This document shows positions 12,261 through 23,823 of a stretch of 64,000 bases of DNA, piece by piece. A program made the position numbers and the translations under genes. The notes beneath the pieces are model-generated. The model was not told the DNA's origin. It saw nothing but the letters and a program-made list of their open reading frames with translations, and searched no databases. Every line of letters starts with the position of its first letter. Position 1 is the first letter of the stretch. Source of the stretch: Fulvia fulva (lineage: Eukaryota > Ascomycota > Dothideomycetes > Mycosphaerellales > Mycosphaerellaceae); assembly GCF_020509005.1 (NCBI RefSeq), contig NC_063021.1, forward strand, positions 2,976,001-3,040,000, written 5' to 3'.

Positions 12261-13348
12261 AGGCTCAAGTGACGCTCAAAATCACCACGCAAATATCATC
12301 GCCCTTGCATCGAAGTGACATAGTCAGAAAATTTCATACACGCCAGCAGTCCAGGGCACCGAAGAGCTTTTTGACGAGAACAACGACGTCGACAAGGGCA
12401 ACGAGAAATTCGTTTGGGAGAGCGGGTCTTGCCAAAGGGTCGCCAATCGTACATGCTGGGGAAATGCTACGCCACCTCATTGTCAAGCTTTCGTTGTCGA
12501 GACTATCACGTACGTACAAGAACGCGAGTATTGGAACTCCACAAGCCCTTATCAGCAGACCCGTTGAGTGGCAGTGCTGGATCCAACTGAAAATGTATCG
12601 GTGGCAACCTGACTACACGCCTCTTAAGCGCTGGACCTTTCTTCTTTTCTGCCCTGCTTCACCTTATGTGGTCCATCCATTTCGGGAATGTAGTCAGTCC
12701 ATGTAGCGTATCCTCGCTTTTCTCCTTGATGCACAGCTTTAGCAGAAGCCGGGGAAATATCCCTCGCGACTGCGGCCGGCATCACGGCGGCTCCTGGACT
12801 TTAATTAGCGAATATGAAGCTCGTTATAGAATTTCGACCTCATTACGGCAAGTCGCGACCGCGGCGGAAAAGACGAGTATCTGATACACGTGCATTCTGT
12901 TCCTGTGGCAGGAGAAGGCAGACGGCGTTGGTTTGTGGGTTTGGGTTTTGGTTTTAGGAGGTGCGGATTGAGGAAAATGCTTCAGAGATGAGAAAGAGGG
13001 TGATTATATCCTGTCGACAGTACAGAGCAGCTTGCAGTACAGATCGTGGGGTCTCGAGCCACGTGCAAGCATGAGAGGGCGATGTAGTGTGGTCTATCGT
13101 TGGCCCGTGTATACCTACAGTGCCAATCGTCTGCTCGTGTCTTCTGCGAGCTTGGGGGGAGCAGGTCGACCTCTGACTTCAAGTGACTGAGCTGGACATG
13201 GGAGCTCGGTATTAAGTTGATCTGTTGGCACTATAAAACAAGGGAAAGACAGTCTGAGGGTCGGTCCACGTGGGAATATGATAAGTCACGATGTGCTAAT
13301 GTTGAGCTCTGACTTTGATCTTGCTTTCGGCACAGACAGAGACTGGTG
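12261..13348. other. Intergenic, no supported gene
   Basis: An open frame of 166 codons (12206-12706, plus) and one of 61 codons on the other strand overlap here. Neither has a recognisable domain, and the composition of both looks like chance. The right part probably contains upstream regulatory sequence of the UstYa-like gene. Confidence 0.4.
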
Positions 13349-13427
13349 AACAAGCAAGTCAAGCAAGTCTGGACCCTACAGCTTGCGCGCTTGCTAAGCA
13401 CAAGTCGTCTTACAAGACTTGCTTGTT
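13349..13427. repeat. 12-bp inverted repeat upstream of UstYa-like gene
   Basis: AACAAGCAAGTC at 13349-13360 is repeated as its exact reverse complement at 13416-13427, with a further CAAGCAAGTC beside the left arm. It lies about 200 bp upstream of the predicted start at 13625, so it could be a regulator-binding palindrome or a fold in the transcript. Function is unknown. Confidence 0.45.
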
Positions 13428-13624
13428 AATCATGCTGTTCCGGCAGCAAGTCGACAGTCGGTAACGGCCGTAAGATTTGTGTCGGCCATCGGAATTAGAG
13501 AAAGCAATTCGAGAGGCCCATGGATTGCCGAAAGACTCCGTTTCGTTGCATCACTGTCTCCAACCGTTTACGTCCTCTCCCAGATTCACTTCCACTACCT
13601 ATCACTGTACGGATTGAAACCCAC

Positions 13625-14708
13625 ATGGCTCCTTTCGACCGAAACGACCAAAAGCAATCTCTACTGCCAAACAGTGACGCGGGACTCATAGATGCCAACG
13701 TCGAGCAACGTTACGTCAAGCATAAACGTCGTCAACTTTTCAACACATGGATAGCAGTAGTAACGACTGGCGTGGCCTGTTTCTTCGCCACTCGTGCCTA
13801 CTACATGCATCCTTCGTGGATCGAGCGCATAGCAGCGGCACAGCCTTACTGTATGCCATATGATTCATCACTGATCTGTTGCATTTGGTAGCATGACTGA
13901 CCATGCAACAGCTCCACTGTACAATGGCTTCCAGCCACACGTCGAGAAGGTTGTTCTCGGCGGCGATCTTTGGTGAAATAAGAGCAACATCTATGAACAA
14001 GAACCATCATCTGCCGTTGACGAAGCATGGGAAGCTCTTTCGACAGCCAAGTACATGTTGGTGTCAGAGAAGGATCTCATCAAGATGCACGGATCAATAG
14101 ACGCGGCCGTGGAATGGCCAGACAGTCTTGGCAACTATCTTGTGGAGTTCCATGCCTACCATCTAATTCACTGCCTAAACGTGTTGCGGAAAAACGCATA
14201 TCACACCTTTCCATACTATTTGTGAGCATTCCTTCTGACATTTCTGTGAAGACTGCTTGCTAAATCATGACTCGCAGTCAGGAAGAGCTCTTGAACCCCA
14301 TACATTGGTCTCACTGGACTCATTGCCTCGAAACCATACGGCAAGAGCTGTTGTGTATGCCGTCCATGCAGCTGAGTCGCATGGTGTGGCAAGAAGGCAA
14401 CGGTGCGCCCTCACCAGAATTTCGCACCAACCGAATGTGCATGCGGTGGCAAGATTTCGATGCGATGGCTACGGAGAGGTGTGTGCCTGCAGAGGTGAGT
14501 GACTACTTAACCACGCTGTGTGGGGGTTGAGCTATTGTCTGCTTACTCGTGATGATTGATGTTCTAGTACGGCGTACAAGTGGTAAAAAATATACACAAG
14601 CCGCCGCACACTGGTCAGAGGTATACCCCGCCAGAGGGCTATGATGTGTGGGACCGCAGTGCGGCATGGGAAAAAAAGATGAGATTGGAGGGCATAGAGT
14701 TAGACTGA
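13625..14708 (+). pseudogene. UstYa-like (DUF3328) membrane-anchored tailoring oxidase, one in-frame TGA
   Basis: Four exons join in frame: 13625-13850, 13912-14221, 14278-14494 and 14568-14708 (298 codons). The product would have a cytosolic N-terminus and one TM helix near residues 37-57. It then carries the two HxxHC motifs that define UstYa-type proteins, HLIHC in exon 2 and HWTHC in exon 3. Family members act in fungal RiPP and other metabolite clusters (ustiloxin is the model), catalysing oxidative cyclisation or related steps. Codon 97 is TGA (13974-13976), inside a conserved stretch. The frame and similarity continue on both sides, and no GT-AG intron of plausible size removes the stop in frame. 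CGA to TGA is the simplest origin. An upstream in-frame ATG-like start at 13520 is less likely. The alternatives are a sequencing error or readthrough. Confidence 0.75.
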
Positions 14709-15375
14709 CAAAACTCTGAGACATACGGCAAATGAGCAACGAAAAGGAGACAAATATACATCCTCGTTCGCCTTCGCTGTAGCTCAACGGGACACCCAAT
14801 GGGCCCATCTTTACCCAAGTCACAGTATGACCAGGAATCTCTCCGGGCAGCTACCAAGGGCAATCTTTTCGACGTCCGATAGCGCACCTCTTCGCATATG
14901 ACCTAAGAGCACATCACACACTCGTTACTGCCAAAACGATGACATTCTTTACGGTCTGTCCATAAGATGAGTGTCTCAAGGCCAGATGATTGCAATCCTC
15001 CCGAGCAGATCCCCTCGCACTATGCACAGAGAGCCCCTTGTACATTGGCAGAAAGGACATGATCTCGATGGAGGGCGACAGAAGGTACAGTCAGTTGTAG
15101 CAGGGCCTGTCAAGTGTCAGTGCACGACCTCATGTAGTGACAGGTCGCAGATCTCCATGAGGCTGTGACCAACTCGCAGGACTTGCCAAATGGGCTTCGT
15201 CGACCACAAGCCGGTCGGACTCAGCGGCATAACAATTGATGATCGTGTAAGAGTAGTAGCATCTCCTGTGGTATTCGAATGACGCCTGTCGGTTCTATCC
15301 TATCCAAAGGCAACATCAAGGCGAACACATTGCAACACCTTGTTTGAAGAAACTTTCAGCATCTTCCCGCTGCAG
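14709..15375. other. Intergenic between convergent genes
   Basis: Contains the 3' flanks of the UstYa-like gene (plus) and the transporter gene (minus). Short ORFs only; nothing recognised. Confidence 0.5.
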
Positions 15376-16996
15376 CTACTGGCCCATTGTCGTAGTATCA
15401 AAGCCATGGGCCTCGAGATACTCTCGGAACCGCAAGTCTTCCTTCTCGATTGTGCTTTGGTCAATGGTTGGTAGCCACCATGTGAGAAAGGCAGAGAGAA
15501 AGCACAGGCTGGATGCCACGTAGAAAGGATATTGACCTCCTCTTACAGTATCTTCACCGCCTCCAGCTTCCTATGAAAAGTCATCAGCACACTCAACGAT
15601 GAATTTCGAACGGTTGCCGACTAACCACAATGTACGGGAAGATGTAGTTGCCGATAAAGGCTCCAATCTTGCCGGTGGCAGCTGCGACGGCGTAGTAACG
15701 CCCTCGCACTCCAGTCGAACACGTTTTGGATGCTATCAGACCGATGTTATTGCCCGGTCCCATCTCGCCCAACGCCAGGAAGATACCATAGACAACTACA
15801 AAGGCAGCAATGTTGCGTGGCTCTTTAAGGTGTCCATAGCAGGCGGACATTGTAAACCCGACTACGCCCTGGGCAATAACGAATGTGAAGAGTGCACGAC
15901 GAGGTCCCATCCAGTCCGATAAAAACGCCCCGAGCACTGCGCCGGGAAGGTAGAAGAAGTTGACCAGTGTCGACCAGCCAAATGTTTGCCAGAGTGCGGC
16001 ATCCGGCTGTATCACGCTTATCCAAGCACTCGAGTAGATGCTAAAGGGGTAGGTAAGGAAGTCATAGATGAACCAGATTCCAGCGACCAGACATAGGCGT
16101 GGCCCATAGTATCTAACAACAAGCCAGTATGGAGTGCGGATACGTTTCAGGCTCTCTCGCGCAAAGACTTCTGGCTCCTTCAACTTGACTCGAAAGTACA
16201 ACAAGATGAGCGGTGGGATGACTCCAAGACCCAACGATAGGCGCCACACAAGTCCTAGATTATTCGATGCCATGCGTGCAAGTACCATGGGAACTATCGA
16301 TCCCACCACGAAGCCGAGATCGATCTGCACGTTCGTGAACATACAGAACCATCGGTTGCGATGGCCCGCTTTGAGCTCTGCCGTGTTCTCTGCACAGCCT
16401 ACGGAGCCGGCGGGATACTCGCCGCTACAATGTGGACAGTTAGCAAAGCACGACACTATACTCGCGCGATTCCTCGATTCGTCCGCTTACCCGATCCCAA
16501 TCCCAAGCAAGAATCTATACGCAGTCAGCGCCGCAAAGAGGCCCTGTGCGCTTCCCCCTGCCCCGTACGAGCCTGCACACAATGCCGCGAAGATGAACAA
16601 GATTATCGTCGAGACGACAAGAGACCACTTCCGTGAGTAGTTGTCGCTGGTGTATCCAAACACCAGCTGGCCTACTACTGTGCCGGCGAACGCGATGGAG
16701 CTCACGTTGTGCTTGAACGAGCTGGACGTGTATTGCGTGCCGTAGATCCTGGAGAGGCATGTGTTCACCGCCCCGATGACGCTTTGGAGGTATCCGTCGC
16801 TGAAGAGACCGGCGCCGCAGGCGATTGTGGGGCCTGCGCGCTTCCAGCGTGAGGTGCCGGCATCGATCTCGCCTTGGGTAGAGAAGTGTGAGATGTTCCT
16901 GATGATGCTGTGACCGTTCTTCGGGGATTGTTGCTGGTTGCTGTCGCGCTCATCCTCGCTGGCTTCGATCACCGTGGGTACTTCTTTAGTCGACAT
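15376..16996 (-). CDS. MFS transporter, Git1-like (glycerophosphodiester/phosphate:H+ symporter)
   Basis: Three exons on the minus strand: 16491-16996, 15626-16424 and 15376-15570. The introns are 66 and 55 bp with GT-AG ends, giving 499 residues, a normal length for the family. About 12 hydrophobic segments are visible. GIGIGGEYPAGS spans the first splice and matches the signature of the PHO84/Git1 branch of the phosphate:H+ symporter family. The stretch WRLSLGLGVIPP followed by W-F-I-Y-D-F-x-x-Y-P-F is characteristic of Git1-type proteins, which take up glycerophosphoinositol or glycerophosphocholine at the plasma membrane. The N-terminal 45 residues are polar and cytosolic. All joins keep frame and no damage was seen. 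The exact substrate cannot be told from sequence. Confidence 0.85.
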
Positions 16997-18707
16997 GCTT
17001 GAACGTGAGGCTAAGACAAGGGAAGTCCGGCACACCTGTCTCTCTCAGTAGTGGTAGGACTCGCGGATGTGTGTGCTCGCTCTCCTGCTGCTGCGTTCGC
17101 CTTGCACCTGTTTCGTGTGCGCGAATGGCGGTATATCGTTGAGAAGCGCTGCCTGTCGTCCGGCACGCCACCAACATTGATCCCATTTCGCTATGGCAGT
17201 CATGTTTCTCTCCAAAGTTTTCTGCGGCGGCCTATCTTCGCTGACGCCGCTCGCACGTGGCGACCGCTAGTCTAGCCCACATGAAAGTGGCAAGGACAGT
17301 TTCGAGTATACCCCAGTTTATATACTTCGCGTGGGGTGTACAGTAATCTTGATCTCGGCCGTATCTCTTGGTCCGCTCTCGCAGGCTTACCCAAGCCTTT
17401 CCTATCTCCTAAATTGGACCTCCTGGATTTTGAAGAATAGCGGTGCGGTGTTGGCCGCAGGCAAAACCGGTGCGAAAACATCGTCCAAAAACACGCTCCT
17501 AGCCTCGCTAGAAGTAATGATTACCGAGAGGCGAATCGTGGAGCAGAGACGAGTGTAACATTGAGATGAGGTCCGGGACATGGGACAAGTCAACGGCGGC
17601 AGTCTAAGGGCGAATGCCCTTTCGAGCTCTCTCGACAGAAAGCGCTAGCGGTCGATTCTTGCAGAGCTGCACGGTAAGCTAGGAGTGGTCTTCTCGATAC
17701 ATGGCAATAATTCTCATGTCGCTCTGCTTCGCCCCAACAGCATTCAGAGAAGTCGGAGGATGGTGAGGAACCTAGTAGTAAGAAGCGCCCTCTTGCTGTT
17801 GCTTGGAAAATTCGTTGACATCGAGGGGGAACTGTCCATTTGAGACCGCAAGGGTGGAGTCGGGATGAAATTGCGGCTTTCCTCATGATGGGCTCTTCTG
17901 AGAGTTCGTAAGTGGCAGCCTCGTACGGTAGCGATGATTGATGCTTGTGCAAAGAGTTTCTCTCAAGCGGTTCGAGGGTATGGGGAGAGACATTCTATTC
18001 ACGGGTCCATTTGGTCTCCGGCACGACATGGACATCGGTTGCAATCTTCCCCTCGCGACGGAAGATTGTGTGTGTGATGGCTTGCTGTGAACAACACTCG
18101 AACACGCAAGCAGAAAGTTCATGGTTCTGCTGCTTGATCCCATCTGCTGATCCGGGTCGCAGAGATCGCAAGGTCTCTCTGCCCGCCTAATGGTGGCTTC
18201 TCCTCGTCATCGTGGATTTCGAAGCTCTGTCGAGGAAGTCGAGTGGTGGTAGACTATTCCGTACTCGTCAAGCTCCTGCATCCAAAAGCTGTGTTTTGCT
18301 GGCTGGTCGTGTTCGTGGAACTTCTCCGCCCGGGCCGCCTCTTGCTTCTGCATTATGTTCCAGATCAAGGAGACTCTCCTAATCGTTAATCTCTCCTTCA
18401 CCACCTCTTTGGACTGATGGAGGCGGCCTTTGGCATTCCCGCGCCGAAGGTTGCGAGGAGATGAATTCGCCGCAGTGAGTAGTTCTACAGCTTGGCACGA
18501 TGTAGAAGAGCACACCCGCGCGACATTGCTGTGCCTTCATCTTCTCTAATCTGACCGCTGGAGCAGAATGGTGTTTGTAGAATCAGGGACCCGGGTCGTG
18601 TGTCTTCGCCGCAGTCTTATGGTAGACCGGATATATGGCTTTCCGGGTGTTCTTGCCGAGGTTGATCAAATCTAGACCTGTACAGTACTCCGCTATAGTA
18701 GAGCAAT
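16997..18707. other. Intergenic up to LINE insertion, no supported gene
   Basis: The first few hundred bases are upstream sequence of the transporter. Further right, ORFs of up to 120 codons occur (for example 17590-17952 and 18207-18515, both minus) without a recognised domain. The latter has a polar, charged, helix-like composition and might be an exon of a lost gene. Confidence 0.4.
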
Positions 18708-18722
18708 TCTATCACAAAATAT
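18708..18722. repeat. 15-bp target-site duplication, left copy
   Basis: TCTATCACAAAATAT, identical to 22506-22520. The two copies bracket the second LINE and define its insertion ends. Confidence 0.9.
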
Positions 18723-21700
18723 ATATATATATTGTTCATTAAGCTGTTGTGGTGCCTCCTGGCCCATGCAGCTGTTCTACGTACTTCTGTCTTACGAAGG
18801 GGAAACCGCTCGCGGTGAAAACCCCTCTCCTCTCCTATGCTACTGTTGTCCGTTGTTTGCCTTCCCGCTTTCCTTATAGAGGGTGCACTAGTGTCATAGG
18901 CCTGCCCTAATGACTACCTTGTCTGCATCCCCTTAGTCTCCCTCCTCTTCTCTATCTACTCCTCCGTCTCGTTAGCTAGTTTAAACTAGGTGAGGTATCC
19001 TTGTCTTAGGACCTAACGTACTATCCTCTATACGTCGCTCTTGTTCGTAACGATCGACTAGTAGTCGCGTCTAGCTGCTCTCACTCTCTATATGCTCCGC
19101 CCTTCTACCTACTATAGGCACCGTACGACTATATATTCCGGGTTCTACGACGGGTAGCCATACTCGCACGCTAGGTTATCTATGTCTAGGACGTTCCTCC
19201 TATATAAGTAAGCCCTAAGCCCGATATATTCGGACCGGATTTGGATTGTTACGCTTACTTCTGCCCTTATAAGGTCGCGGTATAGGAGGTAGTTATATCT
19301 CTAGAAGGTTCGTAGGGCTAGGGGGCCTGTTCTCGCTAGCGGGTTGCTATTCCATTCCTGTTCCTATAGGCAGCCGGCTACCTACTCTACGAGGCTCTAG
19401 GACTTTCCCTTGCTCCCCTTCTTTTCCCGGGTTCTTCGTTCCTCCTCCTCCCTCGCTAGCCACTCCGGCGTTCCTTATACTTTCCTAAATACCCGTAAGT
19501 CGTCCCGCTTCTAACTCCTCCTTACGTACGGTCCTATATATAGCCGGCTATATCTCTATACGATTCGTGCTGTCTTATCGTAGATAGTTTACTATACTAG
19601 GTACTCTATCGTCTTCGCCGTATATTAGATCCTTATCCCTTAGATATAGTAACGGATAGGTAGTGTCCCGGTCTCTATCTCGGCTACTCTCGTCGGTATA
19701 GTCTTGTACGCTCCGAGAATTCTCCTTAAGTTGCCTACTTAGGTTCGATTAAGAGGCTGTTCGATCCGTCGCGGTACTAGCTTATCGACTCCCCCCGTAC
19801 CCTAGATTTATACCCCGTAAAGCATCGCTAGTCGAACGATTACTTTATATATTATTCTTGCTTTATCGAAGGTCGCCCCCTACGTTAACTTAGTAAGACG
19901 TGTTATTGATGCCTCGTTTACTTGTGCCCTATTCTAGGCCTTCTTAATCTATAGGTTCTAGCTTAGCTTCGGGTCTAGCTAGATTCCTAGTACTCGGAGT
20001 TCGGGGGAGGGCTTCGTCTCGTATCCCTAGATTGTTATAGTTGCCTATATATTGTAGTGGGTCCTCGCTTTACTAAAGTAGATCAGCTAGTATTTCTCTA
20101 GGGCACAACGGACGCCGTAGCGTCTAGCCTAGTCCTCGTATACTCTATATCTCTCCGTAAGTAGTCTATAGTTTTCCTCCGTTATCGCGGACTAGGCTAG
20201 GATGTTTATGTTGTCTACGAAGCCTAACGCCGAAGTCTAAGGGGACGTAAGTAAGGGGATGAGGTCGGCTATAAAGATTAGGAATAGGATCGGGGATAGC
20301 GTAGATCCTTAGGGGATTCCGGTCTCTACGTATACCCTATCGGATTTATACCTCCCGAGGACTATTCTCGTAGTCCTCTCTTTAAGGAAGGAGTGTATAA
20401 ATTTCGTGGCCTATACGGGGACTCCCTTCTATCGGAGTATATAGAGTAGTCTTTCGTAGGAGACGTTGTCGAATGCTCCGGAGATGTCTAGGGAGAGTAG
20501 CGATGCTATTCTGTTCCGTCTATAGTACTAGAGGTTTTAGATCTGTTCGGTTATTAGTTCTATTACCGTAAGGGTTAAGCGGTTGCTTCTCCCTCCTATC
20601 TATGTCTCCGGGAGGATGTTGTTCTCCTCGACTAGTTTTATAAGTCTCTAGGCTACTACCTTCTCTAGGATCTTCCCTACTATGTTTAGGAGCGTAATCG
20701 GTCTATATAACTTGAGCCTGTTATAGTCTTCCTTCTGTAGCTTCCGGATGACTACTATTAGGGAGTCTCTATACGGCTTCGGATAGTAGCCTTTCCGTAG
20801 ACAAGCAGTAAAGAGCTTAGCTAGGCTCGGGGCGATTTCCTCTTTATATTCCTTTAGTAGGAGGTTTGGGATTTTGTCGGGCCCTAGGGCCTTTCTTCCC
20901 TTAAGCTGTCCTTTTACGGCCTTAACCTCGCCTAGCTAGACTGTCCAGTACATGTCTAGTAGTTTCGGGTACGACGTGCCTACTATGTCCGTTAGGTCCG
21001 CGTCGACTTGTATTAAGAAGAAGTGGTCCGTAAACGCCTTCGCTTTTGCCTCCGGCGTTAACCTTAGCGTCCCCGTTATATCGACTATAGGCGGGAAGTA
21101 AGGCGTGTTCTCTGTCGCTCTAGCTCTCGCCCACCTCGCTAGTCGCTACATCTAGTTAGGTTTCTCTATTACGAGCCCGACCGTCGTTCTCTAGTCTAGC
21201 TATTTGTCCCGACGTATCTAGGCTTTCTTAGCTTAGCTATCCCTTTAGTATGCGTCCTATGTTGCTTATATATGCTCCTTCGTCCACTCTCGTCTAGCCC
21301 TCCTCGCCTCCTTTACCCTTTCCGCGTACGCCGGGGTCTAGAATAGCTTCTGTCTTTAAGAAGGTCGAATGTAGGGTGTGTGCCGACGAGCTGCCTCCTA
21401 CACGACTGTCGTTATCCGTTCGGCTTCTTTATCGAGCTCGGCTTCTTGTTCTGCTTCTATTCCCGCTTCTAGTCCCGCATTTGCTCTGTTATCGTGTAGT
21501 CGTACCGCTAGTTCGTCTCGGATTTCCTCCTACGGGGCCTTCTTCTAGTTTAGGCGTGGCTCCGCTATAGGTTCCTCCTCGACTCCTACCTCGATTGTTG
21601 TCTAGATCGGGATGTGGTCTGATCCTGCTTCGAGCAAGAGGTTCGGGCGGCACTTGTCTAGTCTCGTTACTAGCTCTCTCGAGAGGAAGCATAGGTCAAT

Positions 21701-22505
21701 CGTACTTGCGCTTGATCTCGCCTTCCACGTCTCTGTGCCCTTTGGGGTCGCCAGTTCCATGTCGCGGCTCGCGGTGATTTCTAGCAATTTGCCTCCTAGG
21801 TATGCGTGTGGGGGGGGGGGTGAAGTCTAGACCCCATTGCGGGTGGTGAAGGTTGAAGTCGCCTACTAGGACTTGGTGTGTATCCCCTTGTTCGAGTATC
21901 CGGTCCAGCGTAGCTAGGGTTCCTAGGTCTCTGCTCGTTCGTCCTTATGGGTGAGGGTTGTAGACGTTATGGATTCGGACGGTTCCCTGGCCTGTTGCTA
22001 TTTCGATTGTCGTTATGTCCCCCTGGTAGCCCTCCGGCTGTGGCACGACCTTCTATGCTTCTGTGCTAATGGCCTTACTTACGTAGGTGCATGTTCTTGG
22101 GGTGTGTCCTATGCCCCCACCGATTACCGTGTGGTATCGTTGGTCGTTGCAGGTTGCCGGTTTGCTTGTGTATAGGTTAGTCCAAGGTTCCTGTAGCGCT
22201 ACGACATGGTGCTTTTGGTAGTCGAGTTCTTGTAGGAAGTGGAGTTGGACCTTATCTTTGCTTTTGTTGACGTTTTACTGTATAATAGTAAGGTTGTCCT
22301 GTACTCCCATTACGGGCTGGCTGGGATAATGTCCATAGGGGTGCTCCGGGCTTGGGTGGTGCCTACGGTTATCGTATCTTCCTCTTGGGTTAGTAGGCCT
22401 TCGGCCGGTAGGGGTGTTCCAAAAAATCCCCATCTGTCCTGTCTCGTTTGCTGCCCTATTTAGCCCCCTTGGCCGTCCTGGCGGCGGGTGCGTGCTCGGT
22501 AGGGC
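18723..22505 (-). mobile_element. Tad1-like LINE, minus strand, 5'-truncated, RIP strongest at its 3' part
   Basis: The minus strand encodes the end of ORF1 or a linker, then an AP endonuclease (V-G-D-F-N-L-H-H-P near 21841-21866), a reverse transcriptase and a C-terminal region. The catalytic box reads FVDN (codons at 20210-20221) instead of FxDD, so it would be inactive. The 3' end (18723 onward) carries a TA-repeat tail. Perfect 15-bp target duplications flank it. At 3783 bp it lacks most of ORF1, which suggests a 5'-truncated insertion. Stops are dense from about 18850 to 21560, while the 5' kilobase (21600-22505) keeps ordinary CpA and TpG and long open frames. A gggttttcacc element near the 3' end (18814-18823 on plus) is shared with the other LINE. 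Confidence 0.85.
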
Positions 22506-22520
22506 TCTATCACAAAATAT
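22506..22520. repeat. 15-bp target-site duplication, right copy
   Basis: TCTATCACAAAATAT, identical to 18708-18722. It ends 29 bp before the stop codon of the neighbouring minus-strand gene. Confidence 0.9.
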
Positions 22521-22549
22521 TATCTCAGCTGTAGGCCGTGCCTCGCTCA

Positions 22550-23173
22550 TCAGCTAAGTCTTCGACATCGCAAATATTGCACCTTTTGTAAGAACCAGTG
22601 GCTACTATCTGGCTCCAAGCCCGTGTCGAAATAATCGAGGAAACGTTTCGCACAATCTGTACTATGGCTAACATCTACCGCCCATTCCACAACCTTCCTC
22701 GTTGTCTCCACGGAAGTCCCGAACATTTCCCAGAGGTACACACACTGTGCAGACTGCCATTCCTGGCTAGCATAGATTTCTTGGATCTGTCCGTGCTCGA
22801 CGACTGTAGGTTCAACCGTAGTTGAGAAGGTGTTGTAGCGAAACCATGTCGTGTTGGCGGCTTCTGCTACGTATTGGTCGTGTAGGTTTTCGTAAAAGCA
22901 GTCCTCTGGGACCCAAGCGTAGAGTAGCTGATCAAACTTGAAGTGCTTGATTCCGACTTCCAACGAATCCTCGCTGCATTGGTCCGTCACGGTGTGCGTC
23001 GACTTCAGGTGGACAGTGAGTGCTGTACTTGCCACGAGAGCAGCAAGAGGAAGCAGTCGGAGTATAGCAGTCTTGATCATTCCACACGTCACATTGAGTT
23101 GCTCGGGTTGCTGCTGGAAGTCCCTCTTCGCCCGCCGTTGCCAGTACTCGATGCTTAGGAGGTCGAGAGACAT
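22550..23173 (-). CDS. UstYa/DUF3328-related single-pass membrane protein, HxxHC motifs degenerate
   Basis: A single open frame of 207 codons starts at ATG 23171-23173 (a second ATG at 23080 would start right at the TM helix). Layout: a short polar N-terminus, a TM helix near residues 34-54, then a lumenal or extracellular domain. The block F-D-x-L-L-Y-A-W-V-P-x-x-C-F matches the conserved front part of the neighbouring gene at 23824-24447, so the two are paralogues in divergent orientation. Where UstYa-type proteins have HxxHC, this one has SAQC and STDC: the cysteines are kept and the histidines lost. It may be structural or inactive rather than a metal-dependent oxidase. It is the only intact one of the three related genes in the window. 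The LINE lies directly behind its stop codon, so its transcript end may be altered. Confidence 0.65.
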   Translation of the reverse strand: MSLDLLSIEYWQRRAKRDFQQQPEQLNVTCGMIKTAILRLLPLAALVASTALTVHLKSTHTVTDQCSEDSLEVGIKHFKFDQLLYAWVPEDCFYENLHDQYVAEAANTTWFRYNTFSTTVEPTVVEHGQIQEIYASQEWQSAQCVYLWEMFGTSVETTRKVVEWAVDVSHSTDCAKRFLDYFDTGLEPDSSHWFLQKVQYLRCRRLS

Positions 23174-23823
23174 GTCGCAGATGTCTCCTCCGGGGAAGTC
23201 GCGGCGGCTTAGGTCTCTGTTGAGAGCGACAGCTTGCTCGAGTCAGATACTATTAAGGCCAGTTGCTCTGTTTGAGAGCCTGAGCTCGAAAACGTTGAAG
23301 GTGGAGCCTTGGAGGCAGGCAGGTTTCATTTTGCCTGGCGCTAGCACCGAAATGCTAAGCCTTGGTTATGGTATACACCCCTCTCAGTCTTTCACCCCTG
23401 CACCGGGCTACCCCGCAGAGACTTTGAACGCTGAAAAGTGTTGGTTCTAGGATAACATCTACCACGGTCAAGTCTCTTCTCACCATCTCGCAAGCGTGTC
23501 GGAATACGCCGCTCCGACAGCGAACATATCCTGGTCGTGAGAGGATTTACCCGCGCGCTTGCAGTTTGGTGAGCAGCCTGCGGCGTAGTTTGGGCCTTGC
23601 AGATGGTTAGTGCCCTTCCGTCATCTTTCAGTACATACCAGACAGGAAGTGACATTACAGTATCAAACGATCGTCCACTTGTGGCTGTGGAGCGAGTTCA
23701 GGGAAGAGCTACCTATACTTAACACACAGTAGGTGTTATCTGATCGGGTGTTGTGGAGGTCAGACACGAAGACCTCTTCCTGAGCAAGCATCGTGCCAAC
23801 TCGAACACCAGGTCTATCGAGCT
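23174..23823. promoter_or_regulatory. Divergent intergenic region of the two UstYa-related genes
   Basis: About 650 bp separate two genes transcribed away from each other, so promoter elements of both must lie here. No clear TATA box or palindrome stood out. ORFs in this stretch look like chance. Confidence 0.4.

Noticed and set aside
12206..12706. 166-codon plus ORF
   Set aside because: Basic, low-information sequence without domain; probably chance.
21376..22550. Open frames in 21.4-22.5 kb as host genes
   Set aside because: They lie within the less-mutated 5' part of the minus-strand LINE (endonuclease region).
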